A stretch of 64,000 nt of DNA from Pezicula radicicola. Lineage: Eukaryota > Ascomycota > Leotiomycetes > Helotiales > Dermateaceae. Of the stretch, positions 11,957 through 23,694 are shown in pieces. Numbering within the stretch: the stretch's first letter is position 1; each line of letters begins with the position of its first letter. The position numbers were made by a program, and so were the translations under genes. The stretch is from positions 768,549-832,548 of the forward strand of contig PDUO01000022.1 in NCBI GenBank assembly GCA_003008705.1, read 5' to 3'. Below the pieces are notes generated by a model, which was given only the letters and a program-made list of their open reading frames with translations, had not been told where the DNA came from and searched no databases.

Positions 11957-12966
11957 TGAGTGTGCTAGTCGTTTATCCTTCGATGACGGATCGAAGGTAA
12001 GGCGGTGGAGCAGATGCTGCTTAAGTGTGGCTGCGTTGCCGCGGGGTAAGAAGACAAGGTAAGGTAGATAGCAAGGCACTAGCTTTCCTGTCTGGAAGAA
12101 AGATCAAAGAATTGTTTGGATTATGTATTGCTGGGTAGCTTCATTGGGACAGTGGTTAAAGCAACAGCAGACATTGAAATACATATACCATAGCTACTAG
12201 GAGCTGAGCAGGTACGTATAGGGCAATCGGAATGTCAAACATAGAAATGACCTTCAGAACTTTTGAGAAATTAAAACAGTTGCAGTAATTGCGGCGGTTT
12301 GTCTTCGTTGTCATACGAGTATCGAAAGACTGTCGACCGACTACCCACAGAAACGAGGGAACCTTACTCATCGCTTGGGGCGCTGGTTAAGGCACCCTAC
12401 TCTGAGCCTTCGGGGGGTCCCGATCGGACCTCCTATTAAGGCTGGAATAGTGAGAGCCTGAGAAAGAAGAAGTTGTGCGCGAGGCACTGGATGATGCACT
12501 TGAATGTGAAGATTTCAGGGTTCATTTCTGGAGCATATCCCTTCGTCGCCAAGACCACACATTCTGTGGAGACTGCCAAGGTCCTGTACAGCAACTTGGA
12601 AAAAGAGGCGACATACATCAACGACCAAAACCAGCTTGGAAATTTGATACGCTGCTAAGACGCTGAATGCTACTACTACTCTCTTTCCCAGCGCCAAAGG
12701 GAATTATTCGACACACAGCTACACTCTGTGCAACAGCGACGCGGCAGGACGAGAGCAAGAAGATACGCGCAGGTTTTTTGACATGCACATCCATACGATT
12801 TGTTTGGGAAAACGGACGACTATTTTCACGAGTGGCCTGATTTTGATGCAAGGGGCGGCAAGGTGCTCGTAGCCTCGTATCTTGGCCCCCCACCAATAGC
12901 CATCGCCCTCGCTTAACCACGAGGGAGTCGCTTGGCCTCTGGCTGGTACTGTCAACTTGGGCTCTA

Positions 12967-13144
12967 TTACATCATGGAGCCATAGCGGTCCATAACTTTC
13001 GGTTTTTTGAGAGCAATGATTGGTTGACCCGAGATATACAAGTCCACAACCGAACTTGGAGAGTCGAGAAGTAGGCGGTCACGGGTTTCAGGAAGGCCGG
13101 AGTCCAAAACAAAGGAACTGTGATTGTCAGCTGATGAAGAGGCC
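12967..13144 (-). other. Possible small protein or exon fragment
   Basis: From an ATG at 13144 (MASSSADNHSSFVLDSG) a 59-residue frame runs to a stop at 12967. Composition is protein-like, but there is no known domain and no clear intron linking it to the next minus-strand frame (12955-12719). It overlaps a plus-strand frame of equal quality, so at most one is likely real. I do not recognise it. Confidence 0.2.
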
Positions 13145-13339
13145 ATAATCGGATTTATGGCCTTTTTCCTCGACACCTCTGTTGCATGGTTGAGTGCATA
13201 CTATTTCCCGTCAGAGACTGCCGTACCACGACCATGGGAATCTAGTGGGAACCTCTTAGTCTTCGACTATCTTCACCGCATGTTATTGCCTATTGTAGCT
13301 GAAGTGACTCGCGTATCGCCCATGGAAATACGTCCGTAA
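13124..13339 (+). other. Possible exon or gene fragment, unknown
   Basis: A 71-codon plus-strand frame entered at a possible acceptor (TTGTCAG, 13117-13123). Its composition is unusually protein-like, with aromatic and hydrophobic stretches such as FMAFFLDTSVAWLSAYYF. It ends at TAA. No upstream partner exon or known domain was found, and it overlaps the minus-strand frame noted above. Confidence 0.22.
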
Positions 13340-13812
13340 GCCTTAGGGGAATAACAGAAGAACTAAGGTGACGACTGACGAGGTACGGTGCGGGTGCTCC
13401 CGTTGCTGGGAATTGGCATCATCGGCCGGCTATCGAGGTTGAACGAATTCTAGATTTCCATAATTATCCACTGCTAAATCCACTGCTAAATCCACTGTTA
13501 ACATCTACGATTTTGTACATGCAGGTGCTTCATGCAACGACATCGTCTATTACGGTATGTCTTTTATGGGAAAAGATGAGCTACCGAGAGAAAACTTGCT
13601 GCACAAGATGTGTTGCAGGCTGCCGGTAGATCTAGTCCATAGAGCCACGCCTAGTCCACTACCAAACATTATCGAGACTCGACTACTCGAAAGTCAGAAC
13701 ACTTTCGGACTCGCCCTATGATACGATTCTTGCAACATCCAAAGTCAAGTGACGCATCAAATTTCTCTTTTATACCAAAAGCAATCCCGATTCCTATTAG
13801 ACTTTAGGCTAA

Positions 13813-14268
13813 ATGCAATCATCAGATCAAATATATAATCATTCTTCCTCTTTCCAAGACTTGCTCATGTCAGTAACTCACACTCTTCCACCTTTCGCCA
13901 CCCTAGTAGCTCGCTACTCAGCCCAAGGAAGAACAGTCTGTAATCACGTTTGTCATACACTATCTGAATCCAACCTCGAAGCTCAAGCTCGTTCAGCTAT
14001 GACTTTCCGTCGTCACGCAACTGTAGGCAAGACGGAACTCAACCAACTCATCGAGTTCCGTAAAGGTCTAGGCAAGACCGGTCCAAGTCCCAGCCAGAAT
14101 ACCTCCTCTTCTTGGCTCACTATGCGATCACCCACTGCGGTCTGGGAGCCCACACCAGCAGTATCTTCTTTCACACAACTTCACTCCGGGGCGAGAGCTT
14201 CATCTTCGCTTTCTTCGTCACCAACTGATTCGATCTCTTCCATGTCTTCAAATGATTCAAGGGGTTGA
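13813..14268 (+). CDS. Small hypothetical protein, Ser/Thr-rich
   Basis: A single-exon frame of 151 codons starting at ATG 13813 (context GCTAAATGC). The N-terminal half (residues 1-85) has mixed helical composition with Cys at 43 and 47. The C-terminal half is Ser/Thr/Pro-rich and ends in SSMSSNDSRG. There is no signal peptide, no membrane segment and no recognised domain. It is preceded by an AT-rich promoter-like stretch and stands alone. It looks like a lineage-restricted fungal protein, and I cannot assign a function. Confidence 0.5.
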   Translation: MQSSDQIYNHSSSFQDLLMSVTHTLPPFATLVARYSAQGRTVCNHVCHTLSESNLEAQARSAMTFRRHATVGKTELNQLIEFRKGLGKTGPSPSQNTSSSWLTMRSPTAVWEPTPAVSSFTQLHSGARASSSLSSSPTDSISSMSSNDSRG

Positions 14269-17200
14269 GGGAATGGAGGAGTCTTTTACATAATTTGGAG
14301 CTGGCATCGTCGATTAAAAGAACAAAAGTCTAGGTGGATATCGACATGGTCCTTAGGGGTACGCTGAAAACGCAATGAATATTACAATGGGATGATTCTT
14401 TGGAGTTGCAAGGAACATCGGATTGGAGTTAGGAAAGGAAGGTCATCATCGGTTTGGCGTCGAAAAGAATATCGACAGCACTGTCTCAGCTCAATCCGCT
14501 GGTTTATCTCTGGGTACACGAAAAGACGTCAAAAAAGTTAGAAAAAAGTAAAAAAGTCCCATTGGTGTACGAAGGAGTGAAGGAATGAAGAAGCAGTCAC
14601 AACCATTGGACGTTGATTGGGATCATGCACTTGTATAAGAAGCATTGGGCATGATGATGGCGTTTGGGATGGCGTTTGGCAAAGGCATTTCATGATTGGA
14701 GTTGAGAAATTGGAAGGCAAAGATTATGACCATGGAGACAGAAAGTCTTCGGCTGGAAAACAGCAATGTATATAATAACTCAATGACCATTTCGCAAAGT
14801 AATGATCTCAATGTCCTTAGTTCTGTGAAAACGTTTTCTTTTTCTTTACACATCACACGAACCTCAGATGTGCTTTACACACCTCAATATCAAATCCTCC
14901 AAATACCAGAAAATGTAGCGTTGTACATTCTATTGTCTACGTAAAAGGGTTTCTTTGTAGCTGTTACGTTTCACATAGCAACGGACATGCTCGTGGCAAC
15001 GAGACTATGCCAACCTTGAGAGAACAAAGACTGTTCGTAATAGAAACTTTAAGGCCTTACTACTTAGAATATACCGGTAGTCAAAGAAATTTGAGACAGC
15101 TTGCGACTTGCGCTAGTCCTTACTTGTAAACCCGATCCCATTTACAGACCGCCCTCTCTTAACTCTTTGCCTCTTTATTAACAATGCCCGAGGCGGTGTT
15201 TATTGATTCTAACTTAGGAGAAGGCCCGGGGAGGTGACGTAGACCTACGTTGCTCTCCTTGGCATCCAACTCGAACCATTATGAATACACAGTTTACTAG
15301 AGACATTAATTGAGTAGGGGAGTGGCAAGCATTGGTTAAGTTCCTCTCGTGACCTTACACACCATATTGCTTAAACTAAAAATGCTGGTGACTCAAAATT
15401 GATTTATAATACTTTAAACGCTATGGAATTAATAGAGGCTTAGCCTAGCATACGTCATATTATGTTCTGTTTTCGTGCTCTGTTTTCGTACACACACCAC
15501 GAAGAACGCCCTATTGTAAATCGTCGGACTCCGACGATTAGTACCCCTATTGCAATCACAACATCTAAGCGAGATCACGTGGAACAACCCCTTCGAAGCA
15601 GAAAGTACGGAAGTGCTGTGGTAGTTTATCTTTTCATATAGTAGATGAAGAGAACCTAGAGATAGCTGTATTGTTGGTAACCTAGCTTGAAAGTTAAGGG
15701 AATCTTGGCAATAAACTTTTGCATTAGCAGAAGCTGAGAATAGCGTTCGAAGTAAACTCGGTGTCACGTTCCTCTTTATGTCGCTCTCGCCAAGCTCATC
15801 CACTGGCAAGAAGACGAGAGATGCAACATTACACTACCATAAATTTAAGTCTAGTACTTCACAATTTATTGTAGACTTGTTAAGTAATTGACAACAAAGA
15901 TGTTAATAACAGCTAACGATTATGTTCGCTGCTATATAGGCAGTTTAGGATAGTTCTCTATTTACCTTGCTTACAGAACCAACTACAATATAGAATAATA
16001 GTTCTGTGCAGCTCCACTAACACAAACAGCTTTAACTAAAGATATTACCATATTTACATGCTTGTCAACTGGGTGGGTAAAGGATCTGATAATATCTGGT
16101 ACAAAGTCTATTAATCTTTAATGTTGAACATGATAGTTATTTAGGAGCAGCATGTACCTTCTTGCCAATCTATAGTCAACAGCAACTGTAGAGAAGGAAA
16201 AGAAATTCTCTCAGTATTTTAGATATATATACAAGCTTAGACTACAAACTTCTGTAAAAACCCTCCACTTATTAAGCACTCTAGAAAATTGATAAGTATC
16301 AAAAGAACTATACCTAGCTTAGTATATTCTCAAATGCAATCACTATAACCCTACACCCCAAGATATAAAAATTATAGATACTCTCTATCAAGTCCAAATT
16401 TCATCCAGTCTTTCCTCTCACATGAACCTGCTAGAACCCTCAGACACTACAGTACCACGGACAAAGTTCATGAAATATCCATTTAATCAATGTCCGATAT
16501 AATAAAATCAATTTTTCTTACCAGTTACAACGCCCACTCTTCTACTACAATCCTATACAGCTCACCAAAACCAATCAGCAAAAAAAAAACCCCCCCCCCA
16601 AAACAGAAATGCTTCATTGGGACGTACAGTGACGTACTCGCCATTCCCAACCCACCCAATCCAAAAGGCCCGGGAATACCAACCGGCAATTGTGAAAACT
16701 TTTCCCACCGACATAAAAATGCAGTCCACACCGTATGCACCGTCCGCCAATACTATACGTACAGACGCAGGTATTCACAGTAAACATTCCCGACACGCAT
16801 CTCGGCTAAGCTAGAATTTTCTAGTTTCGAGACACAAGCTGCAGGCAAAGTCGCATGAGAAATAATGGTTCGAGGACGGAAGTATACGTTCCTCTATCGA
16901 ACCATTTCTCTCGAATCTCGGATCATAGATCTATGTTGCATTATCGTACTGTACACTACGAGTATATGCGAGTCATTTTTATTTTCTCCGAAAGTCTCGT
17001 ATCTTCAGCTGAATCTCTGATGCAGGAGTTCAGGACTTATCACAGTAGTATTGAGATAGGTTAGAAATCTAGACGTTGGCGGGGAGTTTGATGGAGAGTT
17101 TTGGGTTGGTTGTTGTGCTTGGGTGTTGTTGTGATGCAGAAGAGGTTTGATGGATTTTGAGAAATTGAGATCGGATGGATGGATGGATGGATGGAGTTGG

Positions 17201-20200
17201 GGATGTTTATGGGGGTGTCCGCGGCAAGAATTAATTCTATTTGTGTTTCTGCAGTGTTTCTTGACGAGTTGTACTACCTGTATTATATCGGTAGGACATC
17301 GACTTGTGCCGGTACTTCTTTCGGACTCCTTGAGCCTCGAGGATGGGGAGAAATCATTACCATCTACTTGACTCTTTATTTTAGAGATGGTGTTTTTACT
17401 CAATTGCTTTTACAAGAAATTATATTTATTTATCTTTAGATACAACAATATTTAAAGGGAAATGTAGCGCTTGTTAAAATAATAGCACTAAGAGGGAAGG
17501 AGTAGTAGACGTTTAAGGGAAATATAAAAGTAGAGACTTTAGAACAATTGGCCTTGTTAAAGGGGGGGATATATATTTTGTAATAGAACAAATTCCTTCT
17601 ATTAGCTTTATAGTCTAGATAGAAGAGGTATTTAGGAAGGTTTCTTTCTAAATATTTGAATACTAGAAGATATCACATTGTTATCTAGTAGTTAGCTATA
17701 GCTAGGTATATATTACTACTTAATGTATATCTTCTATGAACGCAACTTTGTAGTTATTAATCCATTAAGGTGTAGAGACACTAAGAAATATAAAGAGAGA
17801 CTTAAAGAATCTCTTTAGACCTCTAGTTTATAATTGAGAATTACCAACAACTAAGAGCTCAATTTTAATAACTACTATTATTACTCTGACTTTGTATTGT
17901 CTTACAAGTGTAGGCAATTGGTTTTATACATTATTCTACATTTACTCTAAGTATAAGTTCACCATTTTAATAGTAATCGTTTATTGTTCTTACTAGGTGC
18001 TTTGCTTTTATCCTGTCCCTAATCCCATTAACAACATAACACTACTTGATAACCTATAACTTCCCTGAACGCAAAAAATGGCCATTTACAGTAAAACCTA
18101 GCCGTCTGATCATGCCAACCACATTACACGTCTATGAACCTGAAAGATATTTTGAGGATATAGTTGATTATAGTAACAACTCCTTTGTGACATAATACTG
18201 GTTTTCCGCATCATTACTGCCAAAGTTCTTGCCTCCTAAGTTGTTTTCAGAGTTTATACCAAGTCCAAATCTGTCTCAGCTAGTGACATGTTGTAATAAG
18301 TAGTGTTATTGTGTTACTTGGGGACACTGATGGAAGTCACTGATAGGTAAGATCTCAACACTGTGCAACATGTCATGGCTAGAAAAATAATGAATTTATT
18401 GAACAAAGACTGGGGAGAACAAATACGTAGTTTTCAGTTGCCAGCCCACTAACACATACTTACAAGAGAGAAAGCAATGCAAAGGCTAAAGACCAGAGAA
18501 CTAATAATGTTATTCCCAACGAGCAATAATAAACCTTGTCTACTATGGGTCAGTACTTCACAATGGAAGCTGAAGAGTTTTATTAATCGGCTTAACTTTA
18601 TGGAGGATATTACTAGCAAGCTGGTCAATACTTCATTCATCACTTCTTCAAAGAATCAGTTGGCATTAAGCAGTAGATGCCTAGACAACAGCACGACTCA
18701 GAATAATTATTGGCATAACAAAAGTTATTGTCATAATCTTTATAACTTCACAAGCTTTATTAAAAGGCCAAGTACAATACTACAGTAAATCCCAACTACC
18801 TCGCTTCTCAGCAGCAACAAATTGTATCCCAAGGAGAACTTCTCCGAAGTAGATAAGAGAAAAGAGACTAGAAAGCATATCTCTCCGGACATTTTGAATA
18901 ATGCAACCTGCGACGTCTGAAATGGTCTTGTCTTCTGGAGTGAGCGATAGACAAAACAAAAAGCCTGTGAGTATTAACAATTACCGTGCCTACTTGCACG
19001 GAGAAAAGGTCTTGATACTCGCTTGTACTTGTCACAAGCACCAACAAAATTTTCAAGGTTAAACTATAACACTTGCTCCATCAAACTTTCGCATATCTCT
19101 CGTAAATCTAGATCAAGTCATCTCTATCTCATTCAATCTCACCCATCTAAGACATCTAAGACATCCCATCCACAACTATCCGAAAACATCCATTCATCCT
19201 TCGCCAAAACCAGCAAACCAATAAAAAAAAGCGCAAAAGAAAAGGCGCAAAATAAAGGAAAAGCAAAACAGTGCCTCGCATAACGCATAAGCTTCCGGTC
19301 CCTCCCTTCCCCCCTACACGTAGCCCTCGCTCGGTTCCTCCCACGATCCACCCGTCCAATCCATACAGCAGATCCCGTCCCCTAGTCTCGAACACAAAAA
19401 TCCCATCTTTCCCTCATCGACAAAATAATGATCCGAGAATCTCCAAAATCATTCGAGAATCTCAATTTCTCAGATCAGTCTCAGTTCATTCTCCACCACC
19501 ACAACTACCACAACCTCCACCCTCCCACATCCACCATTCATGCAACCCGACTCAGAAACCCTAAAGTCACAACCAGGGGCGCCGCGACTCGCCCTCATAC
19601 CTAGTCACTTCCTACAGTACTGTAGTACTGTACGAAAGAACTCCCTGCCGTTTAACGTATATAAAGTACCGGCATATATTCCTGGAGCTTGCTGGGTTAG
19701 GAAATACTACCTGGTGTTCTGTCCTGTACTGCGCTGTACTGTACTGTACTGTACTGTCAGTTACCACATACCATATGCCGATTAGCATTTCCGGATCAGT
19801 TATATTGGAGTTTTCATGCATGTATGTACGTATGTACGTGTGTATGTACGTATGGAAGGGGGGCGCTTTGAGGAGGAATTCCCCGAGTCGGCCCTATGAA
19901 TCAAATACTGTACTGTTCGACTTTTCTGCGATGTGTTTGCCGTACCGAGTTGTACTGTATCATGTCGGTAGGACACTTTCATTCACTCCGACAACTCGTG
20001 CGGGTATCTCTTTCGGACTACCGGAGAGTGTTCATAAAAGTCTCGTCAGTATTGCAGCTGAATGGGGAGATGGATGCAGATGAAAATTTCAGACCTCTTG
20101 TGCAAGTAAGTCACTTCTAACCAGCTTAGTCTCCCGACATGCAGCATTCTTATGGACCCTCTGATCATGGGGACAAATGGTACGCTTTTGAATTTGATAT

Positions 20201-20393
20201 TTTACAGGTACAATCGGGAGTTACCATATTGCCTTTTCGATATGGAAACTCCTCGCTCCGTCAATAAGGCATGTGACTTGCATAAGAAATGCCACTGGGT
20301 ACTGTGAGAAAAAATTCCAAGTATGACCTTTTTCTCTCCTCTCCGTTTACCTCTCCAAACCAGACCAGAAAAATGGTATCCTCGCTGCTACAT
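14269..20393. other. Long intergenic, partly AT-rich region
   Basis: About 6 kb without a supportable gene. 15.8-16.5 kb and 17.4-19.0 kb are AT-rich and RIP-like. Simple repeats include an A9C10 run near 16580-16600, (GGAT)n at 17173-17195, CTGTA/TACTG repeats around 19735-19760 and GTATGTAC repeats around 19818-19852. Small inverted repeats lie at 15517-15541 and 16863-16907. A diverged duplicated segment links about 16.9-17.35 kb with 19.9-20.1 kb. Confidence 0.5.
16863..16907. repeat. Near-perfect hairpin
   Basis: AATGGTTCGA at the left end is mirrored by TCGAACCATT at the right end. The interior continues the dyad (GAGGA with TCCTC, GGAAGTATACGTTCC in the centre), giving an almost continuous 43-nt imperfect palindrome. 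It resembles a tRNA T-loop word (GGTTCGA), but no tRNA fits around it. Confidence 0.5.
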
Positions 20394-21838
20394 TCATGAT
20401 CGTTTCTTCCCCTGTTTGGCGGTCATCCTCCTGAAGGCGTCCATACCACCTGCACCAATAGGTCTCGCCAGCGGATCTGGACCTCTGCTAGCATCGAATG
20501 TACTTCGAGGAGCAACGGTGTAGCTAGCATTGGAAGTCTCCATACGGGCTCGGTTGCTTCTGATGGGTTGAGCGAGAACACGCTCTCGTTCAAGTTCACG
20601 CTGGGACAAGGCGGGGCCACGTTGGGATGAGCTTTGCGATGAGGGCATGCCACCAGGGCGAAGTGCGAGTGCAGCTGCGCTGTAAGATTGTTAGAATAGC
20701 AAATACAAAGGGTAGTGGAGATACGCACACATGGTCGTAGTCCTTCGTTGTGACCCTTCGTTGCTTATAATCATCACTGCGCTTGAGGATTGGCCGACTC
20801 CATTCTCCCATCAAACGCTCAGCGATTCTCTTGATGCCGACTTCGGGTCTCTTGCTCTTGGTGTAGTAATGTACCACCTTGCCGATTCCACTGCTTAGCA
20901 GAGCCTCCTTCTCAATTGGCAAAGATGCAAGAGCCGCAAAGAGATCACGCTGAATCTTATATGAAGGAAGACTACCATCATTTAGGGGTTCCAGGAAGAA
21001 TTTGACCGATTGCAGGAAGTTAGTATCAGGGTCGACAATTGAGTGGCGCACAGTGTTACGGTTCATAAGTCCAGTTACTTCGGGAAGCATCGCCAACTTG
21101 TGAGTAGCGGGTTTTCCCTGCTCACGGGCTGTGTTATCTGCCTCGCAGGCTTGTTCCATCCTGATCTTAAGAGCCGCAATCTCATCATCCATAGCCTCTT
21201 CCAGGTCCTGGATTATCATTAGCACCACCCCCCCAAGTAACTACAATACCATAACATACCTCTTCGTTCTTCTTGCGTCTTCTCTTGTTGGGGTTCTTGA
21301 GAGCAGCATCCATAGCCCTGTCCAAAGCCCGACGTCTTCTCTCCTCGGGCGTAAGATTATCTTCATTTTCTGGCTCTGGTGTTCTCTTTCGCTCCTTCGT
21401 CCTCTCTTTTCTCTCACCATCAGCCTTTGGCTTCCTGACTCTCTTCCCATCCAACTGCTGCCCATCCGGATCCTCATCATCATCATCTCTGCGCGCCTTC
21501 TTCTTCTTCGGCCTATCTCTCCGTGCTTCCTTTGACTTCTTCTCCCCATCTGCACGCTTGCGCTTGCCGGCCTTGAGTGTCTTCGCAACATCTTCGTCAA
21601 TGTTGACTGCCGGCCTATCCTCCAGAGCTACCGTAGTTGGATCGAAATCAGCGAACTCAGCCTCGTCGACTTCAGAGAGTAGGGAGTCGTTGTCGTCATC
21701 GTCAGACATGTTATTATCCTCATCGTCCATATCTAGATCGGGGTTTGCGACTCGTGGATTTGCCTCTCGATCTTCCGAGTCTGGTCTGTTCGGGGAAGCC
21801 TCGCCAGACGGTGTAAGACCTTGCTCGGATTCAGACAT
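20394..21838 (-). CDS. iws1: Transcription elongation factor Iws1/Spn1
   Basis: A nuclear elongation and histone-chaperone partner of Spt6 and RNA polymerase II. Exons are 21838-21260, 21207-20729 and 20679-20394; introns are 21208-21259 (52 bp) and 20680-20728 (49 bp, GTGCGT). The product is about 447 aa. The first ~190 residues are acidic then strongly basic (Asp/Glu clusters, KKKKARRDDDDED, RKNPNKRRRKK-like), typical of the disordered Iws1 N-terminus. The conserved TFIIS N-terminal/LW domain spans about residues 225-350, including SLPIEKEALLSSGIGKVVHY and RIAERLMGEWSRPI. The tail is Ser/Arg-rich. The donor of intron 2 was chosen one dinucleotide downstream of a competing GT, because only that choice keeps the AAALALRPGGM frame. 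It is head-to-head with the nuclear-envelope gene 430 bp away. Confidence 0.93.
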
Positions 21839-22268
21839 GATTGTAGAATGTGCGCAACTAGGAGGTTGTGTTGTAAGATGTGATTGAAAGAAGGAGCAAG
21901 GAGGTAGCAGAGACGGTGGGTGTAGGTGCCAGCGATAGCGGTTCTTTAGGTCGTAGATGGGAGATGGTAGTGAATAGGTTGGTGGGAAAGGAAAGATGGA
22001 AGAGTGGTGGATGTGTTTAGTCGCGTCGTGTCGTGTCGTGGTGAAGGAAGATGAGGCTCAAGTGGAAGTTCTAGAGAATGCGCGAGGCGAGGGTGAAGGG
22101 CGATCATCGGTGCGCGGCTATAACAAAGCTTAAATATCTAGCCGTGCCCCCAGACGTGTGGAATAATGTTTGTTTACATGCACCTGCAGCGACATTTCAG
22201 TAGCGTATCTGGAGAAGCATCAACCTTGCTATTGGAGTTTGACCATCTTGGATATTTTGGCACGCAAT
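21839..22268. promoter_or_regulatory. Divergent promoter iws1/brl1
   Basis: 430 bp between the two start codons must serve both genes. It is purine-rich on the plus strand (GGAAGG, GGTGG, GTCGTGTCGTG repeats near 22025-22040). No specific binding site is claimed. Confidence 0.5.
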
Positions 22269-23694
22269 ATGTTCAACAATGCCAATCGTCGTACGCAGGA
22301 GACCCCAATGGACTGGGAATGGCAAACCCAAGGAGGACCACGAGACCCAAAATCACCGTTTCCTCAATTTAGGCCTCAGCCAGGTCATAAAGGTGAGCTT
22401 TTGGCAGGCGCATCGCAACGCAACTTCATGTGCCCTTATACTAACTACAATCAAAGCAAGCTTTGAATCTCCCTCTCCCAAACCATCCAGCACCTTTGTG
22501 ACATCTACCTCAACTCCAGCGCCAGCCTTTCGCAATCCTTCCTTCACCACACCACGCAAACCGTTTGATGCCGATTTGATGTCAGAGGCGTCAGGTGTGG
22601 AATCGTCACCTGGGGACAACGCAGACGTAGACACACCCGAGCCGGAGCCAACGAAGAACAATAAAGCCATTATGCCAGCATTTGCCGGTCTTTCGGAGAA
22701 GAAACCCATCTTTGGGCGCTATGGGCTAGATTTCAAGGGCATAAGTCCGGGCCGTGGGGAACTACGACGAGGGAAATATGGAAATGCACTGGTACACAAG
22801 GTGCGGAAGCGGAAGAGGCTGGAGAAGGACTATGCCATGGTCGGTCGAGGTTCGGAAACAGATTATGATTCGGAAGATTCGAGACCTCGAAGCAAAGGAC
22901 GACGACCAAAGCAGGATGCTGGCGACACTAAGCCAGGCTGGTTCGCCTCTATACTCTCTGGAATCGAGTCGCGCCCTCAACTACCAGATATCTTGTCCTA
23001 CTGGGCTCAGCTGGCCCTGAATGTCTTCCTTATTGGTTTAGTCATCTACGGCATGTTGTCTTTCTATCTGACGATTCGAGCCGATGTGAACACTGCGGCA
23101 GAGGAGGAAGCGATGACCGCTATGGCAGAAATAGAAGTGTGTACTCGAGATTACTTGGAGAACAAATGTGCCCCAGAGCTAAGGCTGCCTGCTATGAAGG
23201 CTGTTTGTGAGAACTGGGACTTGTGTATGAACAGGGACCCATACAAGGTTGGAAGAGCTAGAGTCAGCGCACATACTTTTGCCCAGATCTTCAACAGCTT
23301 CATTGAGCCCATAAGCTGGAAGGCAATGGTATGTATTCCCTCTATATTCGATACCTTATGACTGACCATCTTCCCTCAGATTTTCACCTTTGTCCTCGTC
23401 ATGGCCGCTTTCTCAGCCAACAATTTTGTGTTCGGAAAGTTCCGCTCTGCCCACCACCAGCAACCTCCACCACCGCAATACTTTCCTCCTCCACCTCAAA
23501 CTTACAACTGGGGCAATGTCCCTCAGACTCCATCGCACAATAACTACGGCTACGATGCGCTCGGGAATTCAAATTGGCAATCAATTATGCCCAGTCAGAC
23601 ACCCCAAAGAAGTCCAAGTAAAGGCAGTCGCAGCCCAAGCAAAGGAAATCGGAGTCCAAGTAAGAGTGATCGGTATCTCATGGACCTCGAGTAA
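22269..23694 (+). CDS. brl1: Nuclear envelope protein Brl1/Brr6 family
   Basis: An inner nuclear membrane protein that supports nuclear pore assembly and lipid homeostasis. Exons are 22269-22392, 22457-23328 and 23380-23694; introns are 22393-22456 (64 bp, branch TACTAAC) and 23329-23379 (51 bp). The product is about 436 aa. The N-terminus holds the MDWEW motif. Two transmembrane helices (about 226-247 and 333-350) flank a lumenal segment with four cysteines (VCTRDYLENKC, then VCENWDLC). This is the hallmark disulfide-containing Brl1/Brr6 domain. The C-terminus is Pro/Gln-rich and ends with SPSKGSRSPSKGNRSPSK-type repeats. The start at 22269 is preferred over an upstream in-frame frame because homologues begin close to the MDWEW motif. 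A single Brr6/Brl1 gene is normal in filamentous fungi. Confidence 0.92.

Larger units (their letters stand above)
11957..13812. other. Upstream region of bHLH gene with unassigned open frames
   Basis: No gene can be firmly called. Two protein-like frames overlap in antisense at 13124-13176, one minus (13144-12967) and one plus (13124-13339). Both have plausible composition but no recognised domain. The interval also contains ATCCACTGCTAA repeated at about 13467-13500. Confidence 0.4.

Noticed and set aside
12376..12440. tRNA-like stretch (GGTTAAGGC box-A-like word followed by GGTCCCGATCGGACC)
   Set aside because: The downstream stem has a 5-nt loop without TTCGA, and no acceptor stem or sensible anticodon arm can be drawn.
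15429..15809. Minus-strand 126-codon frame in an AT-rich region
   Set aside because: Composition is mixed and there is no domain or splice context; it is more likely chance in decayed DNA.
19735..19760. CTGTA/TACTG repeats considered as telomere- or centromere-like
   Set aside because: The unit does not match fungal telomere TTAGGG, and the run is short, so it is a simple microsatellite.
21273..21887. Plus-strand 204-codon frame opposite iws1
   Set aside because: Complement of the charged N-terminus of Iws1; no independent support.
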